This document shows positions 22,325-33,219 of a stretch of 64,000 bases of DNA, in pieces. Position 1 is the first letter of the stretch. Each line of letters starts with the position of its first letter. Both the position numbers and the translations under genes were made by a program. Under the pieces are notes generated by a model. It worked only from the letters and a program-made list of their open reading frames with translations. It ran no database searches and was not told the DNA's origin. The DNA comes from Euptelea pleiosperma (lineage: Eukaryota; Streptophyta; Magnoliopsida; Ranunculales; Eupteleaceae), in the NCBI GenBank assembly GCA_035048495.1, contig CM068552.1, positions 28,584,154 through 28,648,153 of the forward strand, written 5' to 3'.

Positions 22325-23699
22325 AAATCAAAACAGTAGCTAAACTCTTCTTCTCGACGAAGACAGGGAGCCAACCTTCCATCCAAACACCCCCATAGTT
22401 TATTCAGTTAAAATACTAGGGCCCATCTGTAACGATTATAATAATCGATTATCATCCCAAATAAAGGCGTTTGTTTAGAGTAGACATAAACCATTTTTTC
22501 ATAATTATAAGAAAAATGCTAACCCCAGATTAGGGCCCATTCAAGAGATGCATTGTCTACGAGGCAACAATGCAAAAGGTAGAACAGTTGTCACCTCGTG
22601 CACCATGAATCTCTTGAATCCAATGGTCAATGGCCTCAACCGCACATAATTTATCAGTGGGGTAGCATGACTATAATTATAAATTGTCTACTTATATAAT
22701 GATAATTTATTAATGTTTCTTTCTTTTCTTCTTCATCACGGTCACTACCTCGATGTATAAATATAGCCCCAGCCCCAGCCCCAGCCCCAGCCCACCTCCT
22801 CTATGGTCTGAGTCTGGACTTGGCATTCTGGAGCTCCGCCTGTCAGGCCTGTCCAGCATGTCCTGTCAAGCTCGACCCCAACCAAGCCTGGCAGGCCCGC
22901 GTAATTGAGTAGTGTTCCACATCCCTTTTGTGCTTAGTAGTCATAAAAAATATATACATGTACCGCGTCACAAAAGATACTAAGTGATACATCATATCAA
23001 AAATGTACAGTCCGTGTTCTCTAATATATATAGATATAAAAAGTCTAAAACAAAAAGAAATGGAACTGCGGCAAAAACCCTACAAAATGGGACATGGTGT
23101 TCCAACTTTGGTGTTCCAATTCGGTGATGCTGTTAGCTAGCCAAGCATTAATCTAGTCCTGATTTACCCAATCCTGACATGGTGTTCCAGCTCAAGAATA
23201 AGCTATTTGCCGGCTTAAGTACGCAGGCCAAGCGTTTGATGACTTTACTTATCAGGACTACTAGGGCAGAATTACTCCCACCCTTGCGCTTAAGCTCATC
23301 GAGAAAGCATGATGTATACTGCTACAAAAAGACCTTTAAACTACGGTCAAAAATTACCTCTAAAACCCTAGTCTAGATGCGCGTAATCTAAAGTCTACAC
23401 AAAAGACAACAGGTTTCCAACAAATACACACACCACGCCAATTCTCACATTCTGCCTGTTACTCTCGTTGTGGCATCCCGTCTACCACACAGTGAATGGG
23501 TGCGAGCTAGCAGGGAAGATAAAATTAATTCCTACTCATTCCAAACTCATTCCAGGTCAAATTCGGATAAAACTTGAACCTTAACATGAATCCAAAGTGA
23601 TTCACAAGGGTCCCAAAAATTCAGATATCAAGAAACTAGTAAAATGAATTTATACAACAATCAATTGACAAAATACGAGATAGGAGAAAGGATATGTCA
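22325..23699. other. UGT 3' flank and unassigned AT-rich DNA
   Basis: The first 180 bp match the flank after the second UGT, including ACGATTAT and TAATCGATTAT blocks, so the duplicated unit extends past the coding region. A poly(A) signal AATAAA is at 22460. A short CCCAGC-type minisatellite (about five units) lies at 22764-22794, followed by a GGCCTGGC-rich stretch. Nothing further is recognised. Confidence 0.6.
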
Positions 23700-24088
23700 G
23701 AATAGAAATAGTAACTGTATAGCAAAAAAAGGGGTTGGTTTTACATAAATTAAAAATAGTAATTATAATTAAAAAAAATATGAAACTTGATTCATTTGAA
23801 ATATATTTGAGCCCTCTTCAATTCGAGTACTCGTGCAACTCTAACGGATAAATATCGAAAAAACATATAAGCAAAATAGTATGATCAGTCTGAATAGAAA
23901 AATATATAGTACTTGGACTGTGAAAAAGATGTCTGGTTTTTCATTAATTAAAAATAGTAATTCTAATCATAAAATTATAAAACTTGATTAATTTGAAAGA
24001 TATTTCAATCCTCTTCAATTCTAGTACTCGTTCAGCTCTAATAGATAAGTATCGAAAAAGATACAAGCAAAATAGTAGGGATATGTCT
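23700..24088. repeat. Tandem duplication, about 195-bp units
   Basis: Units begin GAATAGAAA at 23700 and 23892, with a third partial start at 24089. They share AAAAATAGTAATT, AAACTTGATT and CCTCTTCAATTC blocks in the same order, with moderate divergence. Confidence 0.75.
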
Positions 24089-24106
24089 GAATAGAAAAAA
24101 CAGTAG

Positions 24107-24672
24107 TGTCGAATTATTCACCGACATCTTGGACCATCCTCGGCGGTCTCGGGTAACATACTTGGATAGCTCGGACTATGCTATTTTTGGGCTGTACATG
24201 AAGCTCTCTGACGATGACATGTGGATTCTTGGAACACATGAGGGCAGAGTCCGAAGAAGAAATGAAAGACATCTTACGAATCAAACAACACCTCAGACAC
24301 CGTGGATTATCCTCGGGAGAGACTCAGGATACTCTCGGATGCCTCGGATTCTCAGAGATTCATTTAGATTTGAATCTAATACACTTGGAGAACGTAGCAA
24401 ACATAAAATATCTCATCAGAAAAGCTATAAATAGAGACACCTGCTATAGTATGAGGTACGCAATTTGGGATAACTAAACCCCATTTTTCATAAGTAATTA
24501 ACTTAAGCATCAGAGGCTCACTTGGTGGAAATCCACCATCTTAGTTATTGCAGATCACAGTGACGGATCGCTCAGACTCATCGGATCGCGGTGATAAATT
24601 TCTCCAACTCCTCGGATCACTTAACGGATTTCTCAGAGTTCTCAGTCCAAGCTAAGCTCCTTGAAGTTCTCA
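24107..24672 (+). mobile_element. Probable solo LTR (Ty3/gypsy type)
   Basis: Starts TGTCGAATTATTC and ends GAAGTTCTCA. CTATAAATAGAGAC at 24425-24438 is a good LTR TATA box. About 80 bp later, TTAAGCATCAGAGG resembles the TTGAGCGTCGGAGTGT stretch common in gypsy LTRs. No matching target duplication was found, so the borders are uncertain. Confidence 0.45.
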
Positions 24673-24684
24673 ATATATATATAT

Positions 24685-25065
24685 GGGTCATGATCGGGGG
24701 ACAACATTTTTGACAACAATTTTGGCGTACCCACATGGAAGATAAATCAATAGCTGATTTTTGGTGAGGATGATCTCCTCATATAGATCACCCCTACAAA
24801 AAATCAGCACATTCTGAAATTTCTAACTCCATCAAATGTGGTTTTCAAGTTAACGATAAAAATAGTCAGTCCATAATTCTTCGACTTGTAAACCGATCTA
24901 CGAATATCTGATTGATTTGAATTTTTGTGAAGATGATCTCCTCGCTATAGAGACCATCCTCGCCAAAAATCACCCCATTCCAAGATTTCTAATTTATGCA
25001 TTGGCCTGTGCCAATCTTCGTTGTCAAAAATGTTGTATGAAATTATTGTCCCCCGATCCTAACCC
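24685..25065. mobile_element. Mutator-like MITE (381 bp) with 9-bp target duplication
   Basis: Foldback element. The left end GGGTCATGATCGGGGGACAA pairs with the right end. Inner arms carry GATGATCTCCTC and AAAAATCA blocks facing each other. The flanking repeat TATATATAT is at 24676-24684 and 25066-25074. The target lies in an AT run, so the duplication alone is weak evidence. The arms match the MITEs at 33719 and 62057. Confidence 0.75.
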
Positions 25066-25074
25066 TATATATAT

Positions 25075-25412
25075 TCCTCTCTTAATTTCCTTCTTGTAGC
25101 AAATGGGATTCTTGAAGAGTTTTGGAGGGTAGAAGAGATATCCAACGGTTGCAAGAAGGTAGAGGTGCTAGACTTTTCAATGGAACAAGATCTAGATGAA
25201 GCTAGGGCTGCACCTATAAGTACTCCCAAGTGTGGACGGCTAGGGTAGAAGAGGGTGTGGTTTTGCTCTATAAGCAAAGGGATGCTAAATTCTGGTTTTG
25301 GAGAAGAATTCCAAGGGTAGAAGTGGTTAGGATGTCCAGCCCTACAGCTCTTTCTATAGGTGTATTTTGGGTGCAAGATATAAGGGGTTGCATGCCAAAA
25401 TAGGGTGTGCAC
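25075..25412. other. Gap without recognisable feature
   Basis: No ORF with protein signature, no inverted or direct repeat recognised. Confidence 0.4.
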
Positions 25413-25599
25413 ATTAGAAAGGGGTCCATCAATATGTGAAAGTTTCTAATTAATACACATTTCTACTTATACTTTAATTGATTGATCGATTCTTTATTTA
25501 AAATAAATTTTTATTTTTTTGTTTCTAATTAGTTTTTAATTTATTGATTTATTCAAATAACTTTCTGTTTTTCTCTTAAACCATACAAACATTCTCTAA

Positions 25600-26022
25600 G
25601 GTGGCGTTTGGTAAATAAGTTATCAAATCTAAAAGCTTAAAGTACTTAAGATCTGGTAGCTTAATGACTTGTGTCTGAATTAGGTTGTTTCGTAAAGGTC
25701 TTAAGTCTTAAAATTAAGTCATGGGCATTGTGGGTATTTTGAAATGTTTATTAGGATATTTTCGTAAGTTTTTAAAAGAAAAAACTTTGAAAAAAGGGCA
25801 TTGTTGGTATTAAAAAAGAATCTAAGAATCTTTTTTAAAGATTCATTCACTTACCGCAATAAGTGAAGGTTGGGTCACTTTTTACTTTTCTCTTTTTTTC
25901 CTTGAGTTTAGTTATAAGTGCTGAAATTAAGCCGTTTACCAAACGCAACTTAATCACCAAAATCACTTAATTTCAGTTGAATCAGACTTAAGGTCTGAAA
26001 AAACGTTTTACCAAACGCCACC
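25600..26022. mobile_element. Tourist-like (PIF/Harbinger) MITE, 423 bp
   Basis: Terminal inverted repeats GGTGGCGTTTGGTAAA and TTTACCAAACGCCACC, flanked by the 3-bp duplication TAA (25597-25599 and 26023-26025). The duplicated copy at 27889-27900 has the empty site, CTCTAAATCATG, with a single TAA. TIR form and TAA target fit PIF/Harbinger. Confidence 0.93.
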
Positions 26023-26279
26023 TAAATCATGTAGCATATATAATTGTAGGCCTAAAAATGATTCCAAAATGGTGGGTCCCACTAAGCCTATGTGGGCTCC
26101 ATCCAAAAATCCTTAAAAAAAAAACCTAAAAAAATCAAAAAATTCTAAATGTCTCCAATCATTAGTTAATGTTCAAATAATGTAAAAAAAAAAAAGACTT
26201 AATTACTTTTACCAATAACATAATAATACCCTAAGTTATGTAGATGACAAAATATCATTTAAGGGGGGTTTAGGGTATT

Positions 26280-26439
26280 ACAATACAAATAGCGACAGCC
26301 ACTTAAAAATCATCTTGGCTGTCGCTTTAAATTTTCGCGCCAACCATACAGCGACGGTCATGCAAATAAAAGTAGATAAAAAACAGATCTATAGTGACGG
26401 TTTTGGTTGACAGCCACTGAGAGTCGTTTTTTCTTATTG
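26280..26439. mobile_element. Small CACTA-derived element
   Basis: Bounded by CAATACAAATAGCGACAG and TCGTTTTTTCTTATTG, degenerate CACTACAAGAAA-type ends. Internal AGCGACGG and TAGTGACGG motifs are CACTA subterminal repeats. A copy in the second duplication unit (28153-28720) is interrupted by an insertion of about 390 bp. Confidence 0.55.
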
Positions 26440-26496
26440 TTTAATTACCAAAACAACCTAAGATGTTGACAGCCCTAATCAAGTGGGACAAATCTA

Positions 26497-26670
26497 GTAT
26501 GCAACTGTTTACATACTTAAAAGTACGTAAACAGTGTATCCACCATTAAATGCTCTTTGAAAAATGTGTTTTAATTTATAAAATATATTATTTTTAAAAC
26601 ATTGAAATAACACATTTTTCAAGGGACATCCAACGGTACTGACACTGTTTGCATAGAAACAGTTGCATAC
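26497..26670. mobile_element. MITE-like inverted repeat
   Basis: Ends GTATGCAACTGTTT and AAACAGTTGCATAC are perfect 14-bp inverted repeats. An inner pair (AAAAATGTG and CACATTTTTC) continues the foldback. It is absent from the matching place in the second duplication copy. AATCAAGTG direct repeats flank a slightly larger insert (about 26478 and 26693), so the true border is not settled. Confidence 0.6.
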
Positions 26671-26873
26671 CAAGTGAGCCCAATCAAGTGAGAGTGTGAG
26701 CTGTAGTGCGTGATGCAAACATGAAAAGAATCTAGAGGTCTTACAATTAGTAATTTGCCAGCTGTTATTATGGAAGCAAACGGTCGTCTTCAAAGTTTTA
26801 TTCTGAACTACGCTTAGTCAAAGAATATGCACCACATGTTCAAAGAGCATCCACTGGTTTAGTGATTTCTAGG

Positions 26874-27290
26874 CTATGGATGAAAAAAACTTTGATGACA
26901 GGGCCCTGTCATCAAGGCCGATGACAGGGCACAATATGCGCCACGTGGAACACTCTTTGAGGACTCTGGCCGTATGGATGTTTGGCCTATCATTAGATGG
27001 ACCCACAAACAAAAAAGCAGCACGATTAGTGATTTCTAGGCGTTGGATTGTAATTGTTTTCATGCGATGATTTTTACCGAGGGAAATTTGAGCATTATTG
27101 ATCATTATTTGAGGTACAAAGATCCAAATTTTTGAAATCACAAAATCAAGCTAGTTTTTTGTTTGTATGTCCATACAGGGATTGGAAAAACATCCATACG
27201 GTCAGAGTCCTCTAAGAATATGCCACGTGGCTCTTATTGCACCCTGTCATCGGCCTTGATGACAGGGCCCTGTCATCAAAGTCTTACTCG
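26874..27290. mobile_element. G-box MITE inserted in copy 1
   Basis: Foldback with ends built on ATGACAGGGCCCTGTCAT. Both arms carry the family core (TATGGATGTTTGG and its complement) and CACGTG at 26942-26947 and 27224-27229. The second duplication copy reads TTCTAGGCGTTGGATC here without it. It interrupts an older MITE of the same family, whose right half resumes at 27291 and ends near 27535. Confidence 0.75.
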
Positions 27291-27718
27291 TGTTGGATCT
27301 TTGTAACTCAAATACTGCTCAAATTCCCACAGTTGAGATCAACCGATGAAAACAAGTGCAATCCAACGCCAATAAATCACTAATCAGGCTGATTTTTGGT
27401 TCGTAGGTCCATTTAGGGATTGGCCAAACATTCATACGGTCAGAGTCCTCTACGAGTGTGCCACATGGCTCATATTGTGTCGTGTAACCGGAGCCTAGCA
27501 ATTTAGGGCGGTAATTGGAGCCTGAGCCCTAGAGAATTACGACTTGGCTTTAAAAAAAAGTTTAGAAAATTAAAACATTAATTTTCTGGAAAATTTTGAT
27601 GAAAAAAGAATGGCCGTTATTTCCTTTATTTTGAAAATTTCAAATTTTGAATTATGAATTATGAATTTCAGTCGTTATTTTACCGTTATGTTTCATTTTT
27701 GCTCGTTATAAAAGCCAT

Positions 27719-29365
27719 TAGAAAGGGGTCCATCAATATGTGAAAGTTTCTAATTAATACACATTTCTACTTAGACTTTAATTGATTGATTGATTCTTTA
27801 TTTAAAATAATTTTTTATTTTTTGTTTCTAATTATTTTTTATTTATTGATTTATTCAACTAACTTTCTATTTTTCTCTTAAACCATACAAACATTCTCTA
27901 AATCATGTAACATATTTAATTGTAGGCCTAAAAATGATTCCCAAATGGTGGGTCCCACTAAGCCTATGTGGGCTCCATCCAAAAATCCTTAAAAAAAAAT
28001 CCCTAAAAAAATCCAAAAATTCCTTAATGTCTCCAATCATTAGTTAATGGTCAAATTAATGTAAAAAAAAAGACCTAATTACTTTTACCAATAACATAAT
28101 AATACCCTAAGTTATGTAGATGACAAAATATCATTTTAGGGGGGTTCAGGGTATTACATTACAAATAGCGACAACCACTTAAAAATCATCCATAAAGGTA
28201 CATATAGTGGTTCCAAGAAATGAAAACCGGGAGAGAGAGAGAGAGAGGCCTTATGGGTGGAGAACGATGGTCAGATCTCGACATCCTTGTGGGTCAGATC
28301 TCGACAAAGAGAAGAAGTAAAGTGGTTCAGACAATGGTTTTGGACCCAAAACCATGGCCGATGCTGCGATGCATGGTCGAATATGTGTTCACTCAAAAGG
28401 GCAAAACAGTAAAGTCATCAATGGCAGAGGGATATGGCGATGGAAGAATCTCCCGTTTTGGCTAACCCCTCTAAATAGCGAGGGGATTAGCGAGGCTGCT
28501 GGAGGATGATTTCCAAGGTTTCTCGCCAAAATTTTGTTTGGCGACCCGCGATAGAGATCAGTTGGAGATGCTCTAAGGTGGCTGTCGCTATATGCTAAAT
28601 TTTTCCTCTTAAATTTTCGCGATAACCATATAGCGAGTCGTGCAAATAAAAGTAGCTAAAAATCAGATCTATAGCGACGGTTTTTGTTGACAGCCGCTAA
28701 AAGTCATTTTTTCTTATTGTGTAATTACCAAAACAACCTAAGATGTTGACAGCAGCCCTAATCAAGCGTGATGCAATCACGAAAAGAATCTAGAAGGTAT
28801 TACAATTAGAAATTTGCCAGCTGTTATTATGAAAGCAACGGTCGTCTTCAAAGTTTTATTCTGAACTACGCTTAGTCAAAGAATATGCACCACATGTTCA
28901 AAGAGCATCCACTGGTTTAGTGATTTCTAGGCGTTGGATCTTTGTACCTCAAATACTGCTCAAATTCCCACACTGTTCATATCAACCCATGAAAACAAGT
29001 CCAATCCAACGCCTATAAATCACTAATCAGGCTGATTTTTGGTTTGTAGGTCCACTTAGTGATTGGCCAAACATTCATACGGTCAGAGTCCTCTACGAGT
29101 GTGCCACGTGGCTCATATTGTGTCCTGTAACCGGAGCCTAGCAATTTAGGGCGGTAACTGGTGCCTGAGCCCTAGAGAATTACGACTCGACTTCAAGAAA
29201 AAGTTTAGAAAATTAAAACCTTAATTTTCTAGAAATTTTTGTGGAAAAAAAAGAACGGTCATTATTTGCTTTAATTTGAAAATTTTGAAAATTTCAAATT
29301 TTGTATTATGAAATTCAGTTGTTATTTTCCATTTTTGCTCATTATAACGGCCATTATGACGGAAA
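27719..29365 (+). repeat. Tandem duplication, copy 2
   Basis: Same block order as copy 1, without the Tourist-like MITE, the 26497 inverted repeat or the inserted G-box MITE. It has its own insertion at about 28190-28580, which includes a GA repeat at 28228-28248. The insertion begins CATAAAGGTACATATAG and ends GAGATGCTCTAAG; its class is not recognised. The right border, where similarity fades into ACGGCCATTATGACGG, is approximate. Confidence 0.8.
28905..29190. repeat. G-box MITE, partial copy
   Basis: Right arm is complete, with CACGTG at 29105-29110 and the GTAACCGGAGCC end. The left arm is shortened. It corresponds to the older MITE in copy 1. Confidence 0.7.
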
Positions 29366-29394
29366 ACGGCCCCAGTCCATTTCATAAGTTATTT

Positions 29395-29501
29395 TACTTG
29401 TGAAACTCATATTCACGGCGGTCTGGTGTGTGGCCGTTGCTATATATTGTTGTAGCGACGGATTTTCATGGCCGTCGCTGTAAATTAAATTTCTTGTAGT
29501 G
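29395..29501 (+). mobile_element. CACTA right terminus
   Basis: Ends TTTCTTGTAGTG at 29501, the reverse complement of CACTACAAGAAA. It is preceded by GTAGCGACGG and GGCCGTCGCTG, inverted subterminal repeats. Its left end may be the degenerate CATTACAAATAGCGAC at 28158, but that is uncertain. Confidence 0.6.
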
Positions 29502-30424
29502 ATTATACCGTTATAACAGCCCCTTTTAAACATTGGTTTGGGTGAATCATTTTGTTTAGTAATTTACACAAGGCTATGGAAGTCATTTTATTACTAAATC
29601 ACCCTAAGATGTTGATAGCATGGTTTAAAAAACAACTGTTATAACAAAAATAGCAGCCATTATAACGGATTCGGACCTCCCCCGTTACATTATGTACCAT
29701 TTTAACGCTCAAAAAATAACAGCTGTTATTTTCTGTTATTTTTCCGTTATAATGAAAATAACGACCATTATTTTCTGAGCAAATTTGTTAAAAAATGCCT
29801 GTTATTTCCCTTATTTTCTATTATTTTTTCAATATTTTCCGTTATTTGTTATAGAAAAGTTAGGCATTCAAATTTGGAATTTAGAATTTTAGTGCAATAA
29901 TATTTTCCGTTTTTGACCATTATAACGGAAAAGACTCCAAACTTTGGTTGAGAGTCCCAATTAAGGTAGGGCGTGGGCTGTAGCGCGTGATGCTCATTGT
30001 TCCACTCATGAAAACTAAAAGGAATCTAAAATGTCTTTTGATAGAGATCGAATTACGACTTGGCTTAAAAAAAGTTATAACATTAACGCTCTAATTAAGG
30101 CCGTTATTAGTCAAATTTCAAGCTTGGATTACGTTAGCCTTGGCGTCACAGTATTATAGTCCATCTCCCTTCCACCACGTTTGAATGTTTCGCCCAAAAC
30201 ATAAAAAGAAGAATGCTACCAAACAACGCCTAAAGGACTTGCTCATATGTAACCTTGCAAAAACTCAACCATGGTGGTCACTGGTCAGGTAAGATATGGA
30301 AAATTTCTTAAACAAAAATAAAACTAACTTTTGAAAATTAATAAAAAAAAAAAAAAAAGCAACGTGCGTCTCTCCCCAACAAAAATTAAGGCTGAGAAAG
30401 CTGACAAACGCCGGCCATTAGTGG
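29502..30424. other. GTTATTTTCCGTTAT-rich dispersed repeat, no gene
   Basis: Many ACGGCCGTTATT and CCGTTATAAC permutations on both strands. Similar stretches occur near 27600-27720, 50130-50270 and 51740-51830. No coding signal. Confidence 0.5.
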
Positions 30425-30700
30425 ACGTTTGCCCATTGAGTAGTGAGCCATGTGGCATACTCTTAGGCCTCAGTGGACCTGCAAACCAAAAATCAGCCAG
30501 ATTAGTTATTTACAACCTTAATTTGGATCTTTTCACTCAAATAACGCTCAAATTCCCACTCTTAAACTTAAAATCAACCCATGAAAAACACTTCAATCCA
30601 ACGCTTATAAACCACTGATCATGTTTATTTTTGGTGTATAGGTCAATTGGCCAAACATCCATACGGTCATGTATTGTGATAGAAGTCTTACTCCTCGCCT
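30425..30700. repeat. G-box family MITE, no intact G-box
   Basis: Foldback with facing AAAAATCAGCC and CTGATCATG arms and a CATACGGTCA end. The left arm reads GCCATGTGGC instead of GCCACGTGGC. It ends about 300 bp before the second UGT start. Confidence 0.6.
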
Positions 30701-30884
30701 TAATTTTTGTCCAGGAGAAAGGGCCTCTCGTTCTAATCATGTGGACCCCACTTCATCTTGTGGTACTGAGTCTTACTGTCTATTGGGACCAGAATATTTC
30801 CTCCAAAGCTATACGTTGGGCGGGCCCCGCCTGCCGCCTCGCGATTATGTGGATACACGCCATCGACATTCGACATGGTAGTCC

Positions 30885-30894
30885 ATAAATATAT
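30885..30894 (+). promoter_or_regulatory. TATA box of UGT copy 2
   Basis: ATAAATATAT, about 105 bp before the ATG, directly before the conserved CTCTCACTCGCT block. The matching place before copy 1 (20783-20792) reads GTAATATCTC and is a weaker TATA. Confidence 0.5.
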
Positions 30895-30996
30895 CTCTCA
30901 CTCGCTATTCATACTTCGTACTTCATACTTCATACTCCCACTTGCACTTGCATATCGTCTTCTTCTTGTTTGCTGGGAGAACAAAACAAATTCAGA

Positions 30997-32448
30997 ATGG
31001 CTTCAGAAATAGCTCATCAACTTCACATGCTTTTCCTACCATTCATGTCTCCGAGCCATATGATCCCCATGGTAGACATGGCCAGACTATTCGCTGCGCA
31101 TGGTGTTAAGGTTACCATAATCGTAACTCCCCTCAATGCTCCCCTCTTCCAGAACGCCATCGATCGAGACGTCAAGTCCGGCCGCCAAATCGGACTTCAC
31201 ATACTCAAATTTCCATCTGTAGAGGCTGGTCTGCCTGAAGGATGCGAGAGTTTAAACTCCGTGACTTCTCCAGAAATGTCTATAAACTTCTTCAAAGCTA
31301 TTGACATGCTCCATCAACCGTTCAATCAACTCCTAAGTGCACTCCTCCCTGATTGCATCGTATATGATGTGCTCTTCGCTTGGACGGCCGACCTTGCGGC
31401 CGAGTTCCAAATTCCGAGGCTGTCGTACCAAGGGATAAGCTTCTTCTCTCTTTGCATTTCTTATGCCATGAATAGTTCTGCACCTCACGACAACGTCTCA
31501 TCTGATAATGAGACTTTTGTCGTCCACGGCCTTCCGGATCACATAGAGTTGACGAGGTCCCAACTCCCTGATTTTGTTAAAACCAAGAGTTGGTTTAGTG
31601 AGTTCTTACAACGAGTCCACGAGTCAGAACGAAGGAGCTATGGGTCCGTTTTGAATAGCTTCTATGAGATGGAACCGGCATATGTTGAACACTTGAGGAT
31701 GGCCTTTGGATCGAAGGCGTGGCATGTAGGCCCGGTGTCTGTTTTCAACAGAGACACCACTGATAAGGCCGAGAGGGGGAACAAGGCTTCCATTGATGAG
31801 CATGACTGTTTGAGTTGGCTAGATTCTAAGAAATCCAACTCAGTTCTCTACATATGTTTTGGGAGTATGGCTAGATTCACTAATGAACAGCTGAGGGAGA
31901 TTGCATCAGCTCTAGAAGCTTTTGCTCACCCATTCATTTGGGTTGTCAGGAAAATTGATAAATCGTCGGAAGGGTTTGAGGAGAGTATCGAAGGGAAGGG
32001 TGTGATAATAAGGGATTGGGCCCCACAGGCCCTGATCCTTGACCATCCAGCTATCGGAGGATTCGTGACTCACTGTGGTTGGAACTCGTTACTGGAAGGT
32101 ATTAGCTCAGGCGTGCCTATGATCACTTGGCCACAGTTTGCGGAGCAGTTCTATAATGAGAAGCTTGTCACTCAAGTTCTGAGAACCGGAGTTGGAGTGG
32201 GTGCTGATGTTTTAATTGATTGGACAAACAAAGATAGGCCTTTGGTGAAGAGGGAGCAGATAGAGAAAGCGGTAAATCGACTAATGGACGGTGGAGATGA
32301 AGCACAGGAGATGAGAAACCGAGCGAGGGAGCTCGGAGAGATGGCCAAGAGGGCTGTGGAAGTAGGTGGCTCGTCGTACGCTGATTTGACTAATCTGATC
32401 GAGGAGCTTAGACTTATCAAGGTACAGAAAAATCCAAACAGTAGCTAA
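30997..32448 (+). CDS. UDP-glycosyltransferase, UGT73 type (copy 2)
   Basis: Paralogue of 20888-22324: 483 residues, intronless, ungapped against copy 1 until the last few codons. Copy 2 has a longer tail, KNPNSS. His21, Asp124 and the PSPG box (341-384, ending in Gln) are all kept. By hand count 69 of the first 470 residues differ. Nine of those fall in residues 143-161, the region just after the catalytic Asp that shapes the acceptor pocket in plant UGTs, so the two may prefer different acceptors (inference). The GWNSLLEGISSGVPMITWPQ stretch is identical in both. The start is the Met aligned with copy 1; nine in-frame codons upstream are not conserved. AATAAA is at 32539-32544. No damage is seen. 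Confidence 0.95.
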   Translation: MASEIAHQLHMLFLPFMSPSHMIPMVDMARLFAAHGVKVTIIVTPLNAPLFQNAIDRDVKSGRQIGLHILKFPSVEAGLPEGCESLNSVTSPEMSINFFKAIDMLHQPFNQLLSALLPDCIVYDVLFAWTADLAAEFQIPRLSYQGISFFSLCISYAMNSSAPHDNVSSDNETFVVHGLPDHIELTRSQLPDFVKTKSWFSEFLQRVHESERRSYGSVLNSFYEMEPAYVEHLRMAFGSKAWHVGPVSVFNRDTTDKAERGNKASIDEHDCLSWLDSKKSNSVLYICFGSMARFTNEQLREIASALEAFAHPFIWVVRKIDKSSEGFEESIEGKGVIIRDWAPQALILDHPAIGGFVTHCGWNSLLEGISSGVPMITWPQFAEQFYNEKLVTQVLRTGVGVGADVLIDWTNKDRPLVKREQIEKAVNRLMDGGDEAQEMRNRARELGEMAKRAVEVGGSSYADLTNLIEELRLIKVQKNPNSS

Positions 32449-32710
32449 ACTCTCCTTCTCAACGAAGACAGTTATGTTTTATTCAGTTGAAATATTAGGG
32501 CCCGTTTGTAACGATTATGATAATCGATTATTATCACAAATAAATGTATTTGGTTAGAGTAGAGCCAGCAGACAAAACATTTTGTCGTAATTATAAGTTG
32601 TTCTCGTTAAAATCACAACTGCTGCTTTTTCGTACTCCACCCAAGTGTAGGGTTCATGAGAGGGGTGTCAAGTCGGAGTTACCGATTCATAGGTTGCCAT
32701 TTAAAAATAT

Positions 32711-33195
32711 GGGTCGGGCTCCAGTTACCGTCCTAAAATGACAGGCTCCCGTTACAGGACACAATATTAAAAAAGCCACGTGGCACACTCTTAGAGCAGT
32801 GGCGGAGCCAGGATTTTGTTGGAGGGTGGGCAAGGTTTTAGGTTAAAAGGGTTTCAGGATTTTTTTTTTCTTTAACTTAAAAGGGTATTTTTCTTCAAGT
32901 TTTGAAAGTTGAGGGTGGGCCCTGCTGGCTCCGCCACTGTCTTGGAGGACTCTGACCGTATGGATGTTTGGCAAATCCCTAGGTGGACTTACAAACCAAA
33001 AATCACCTGATTAGTGATTTCTAGTGGTTGGATCATTGTACCTCAAATACTCCTCAAATTCCTACAGTTGAGATCAACCCATGAAAATAAGTCCAATCCA
33101 ACGCCTATAAATCACTAATCATGCTGATTTTTGCTTTGTAGGTTAACTTAGGGATTGGCCAAACATCCATAGGGTTAGAGTCCTGTAAGAATTAT
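32711..33195. mobile_element. G-box MITE carrying a nested hAT-like MITE
   Basis: Left end GGGTCGGGCTCCAG, the same first 11 bases as the MITE at 33719. CACGTG is at 32777-32782. The facing arms flank AAATCACCTGATTAG and CACTAATCATG. The right end has decayed after CCATAGGGTTAGAGTC. A separate MITE (32797-32939) interrupts the left arm. Confidence 0.75.
32797..32939. mobile_element. hAT-like MITE, 143 bp
   Basis: Terminal repeats CAGTGGCGGAGCCAG and CTGGCTCCGCCACTG. Eight-bp flanks TCTTAGAG (32789-32796) and TCTTGGAG (32940-32947) match at 7 of 8. CAGTGGCGGA ends with 8-bp duplications are typical of plant hAT MITEs. Confidence 0.88.
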
Positions 33196-33219
33196 TTTTT
33201 AGGAATTGTAGTTTTTTGT

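Larger units (their letters stand above)
25413..27718 (+). repeat. Tandem duplication, copy 1
   Basis: Begins TTAGAAAGGGGTCCATCAAT, which recurs at 27719. Both copies share, in order, an AT-rich block, a TGGTGGGTCCCACTAAGCC block, a GCGACAGCCAC block, a CTGAACTACGCTTAG block, the right half of a G-box MITE and a GTAACCGGAGCCTAGC block. Copy 1 is longer because of at least three private insertions: a Tourist-like MITE (25600-26022), an inverted repeat (26497-26670) and a G-box MITE (26874-27290). Confidence 0.85.

Noticed and set aside
22764..22794. CCCAGC repeats as a functional regulatory array
   Set aside because: Only about five perfect units; a minisatellite next to a GGCCC-rich repeat is the simpler reading.
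24129..24477. Overlapping ORFs of 87-101 residues
   Set aside because: They lie in a probable LTR around its TATA box; no domain and no splice partner.
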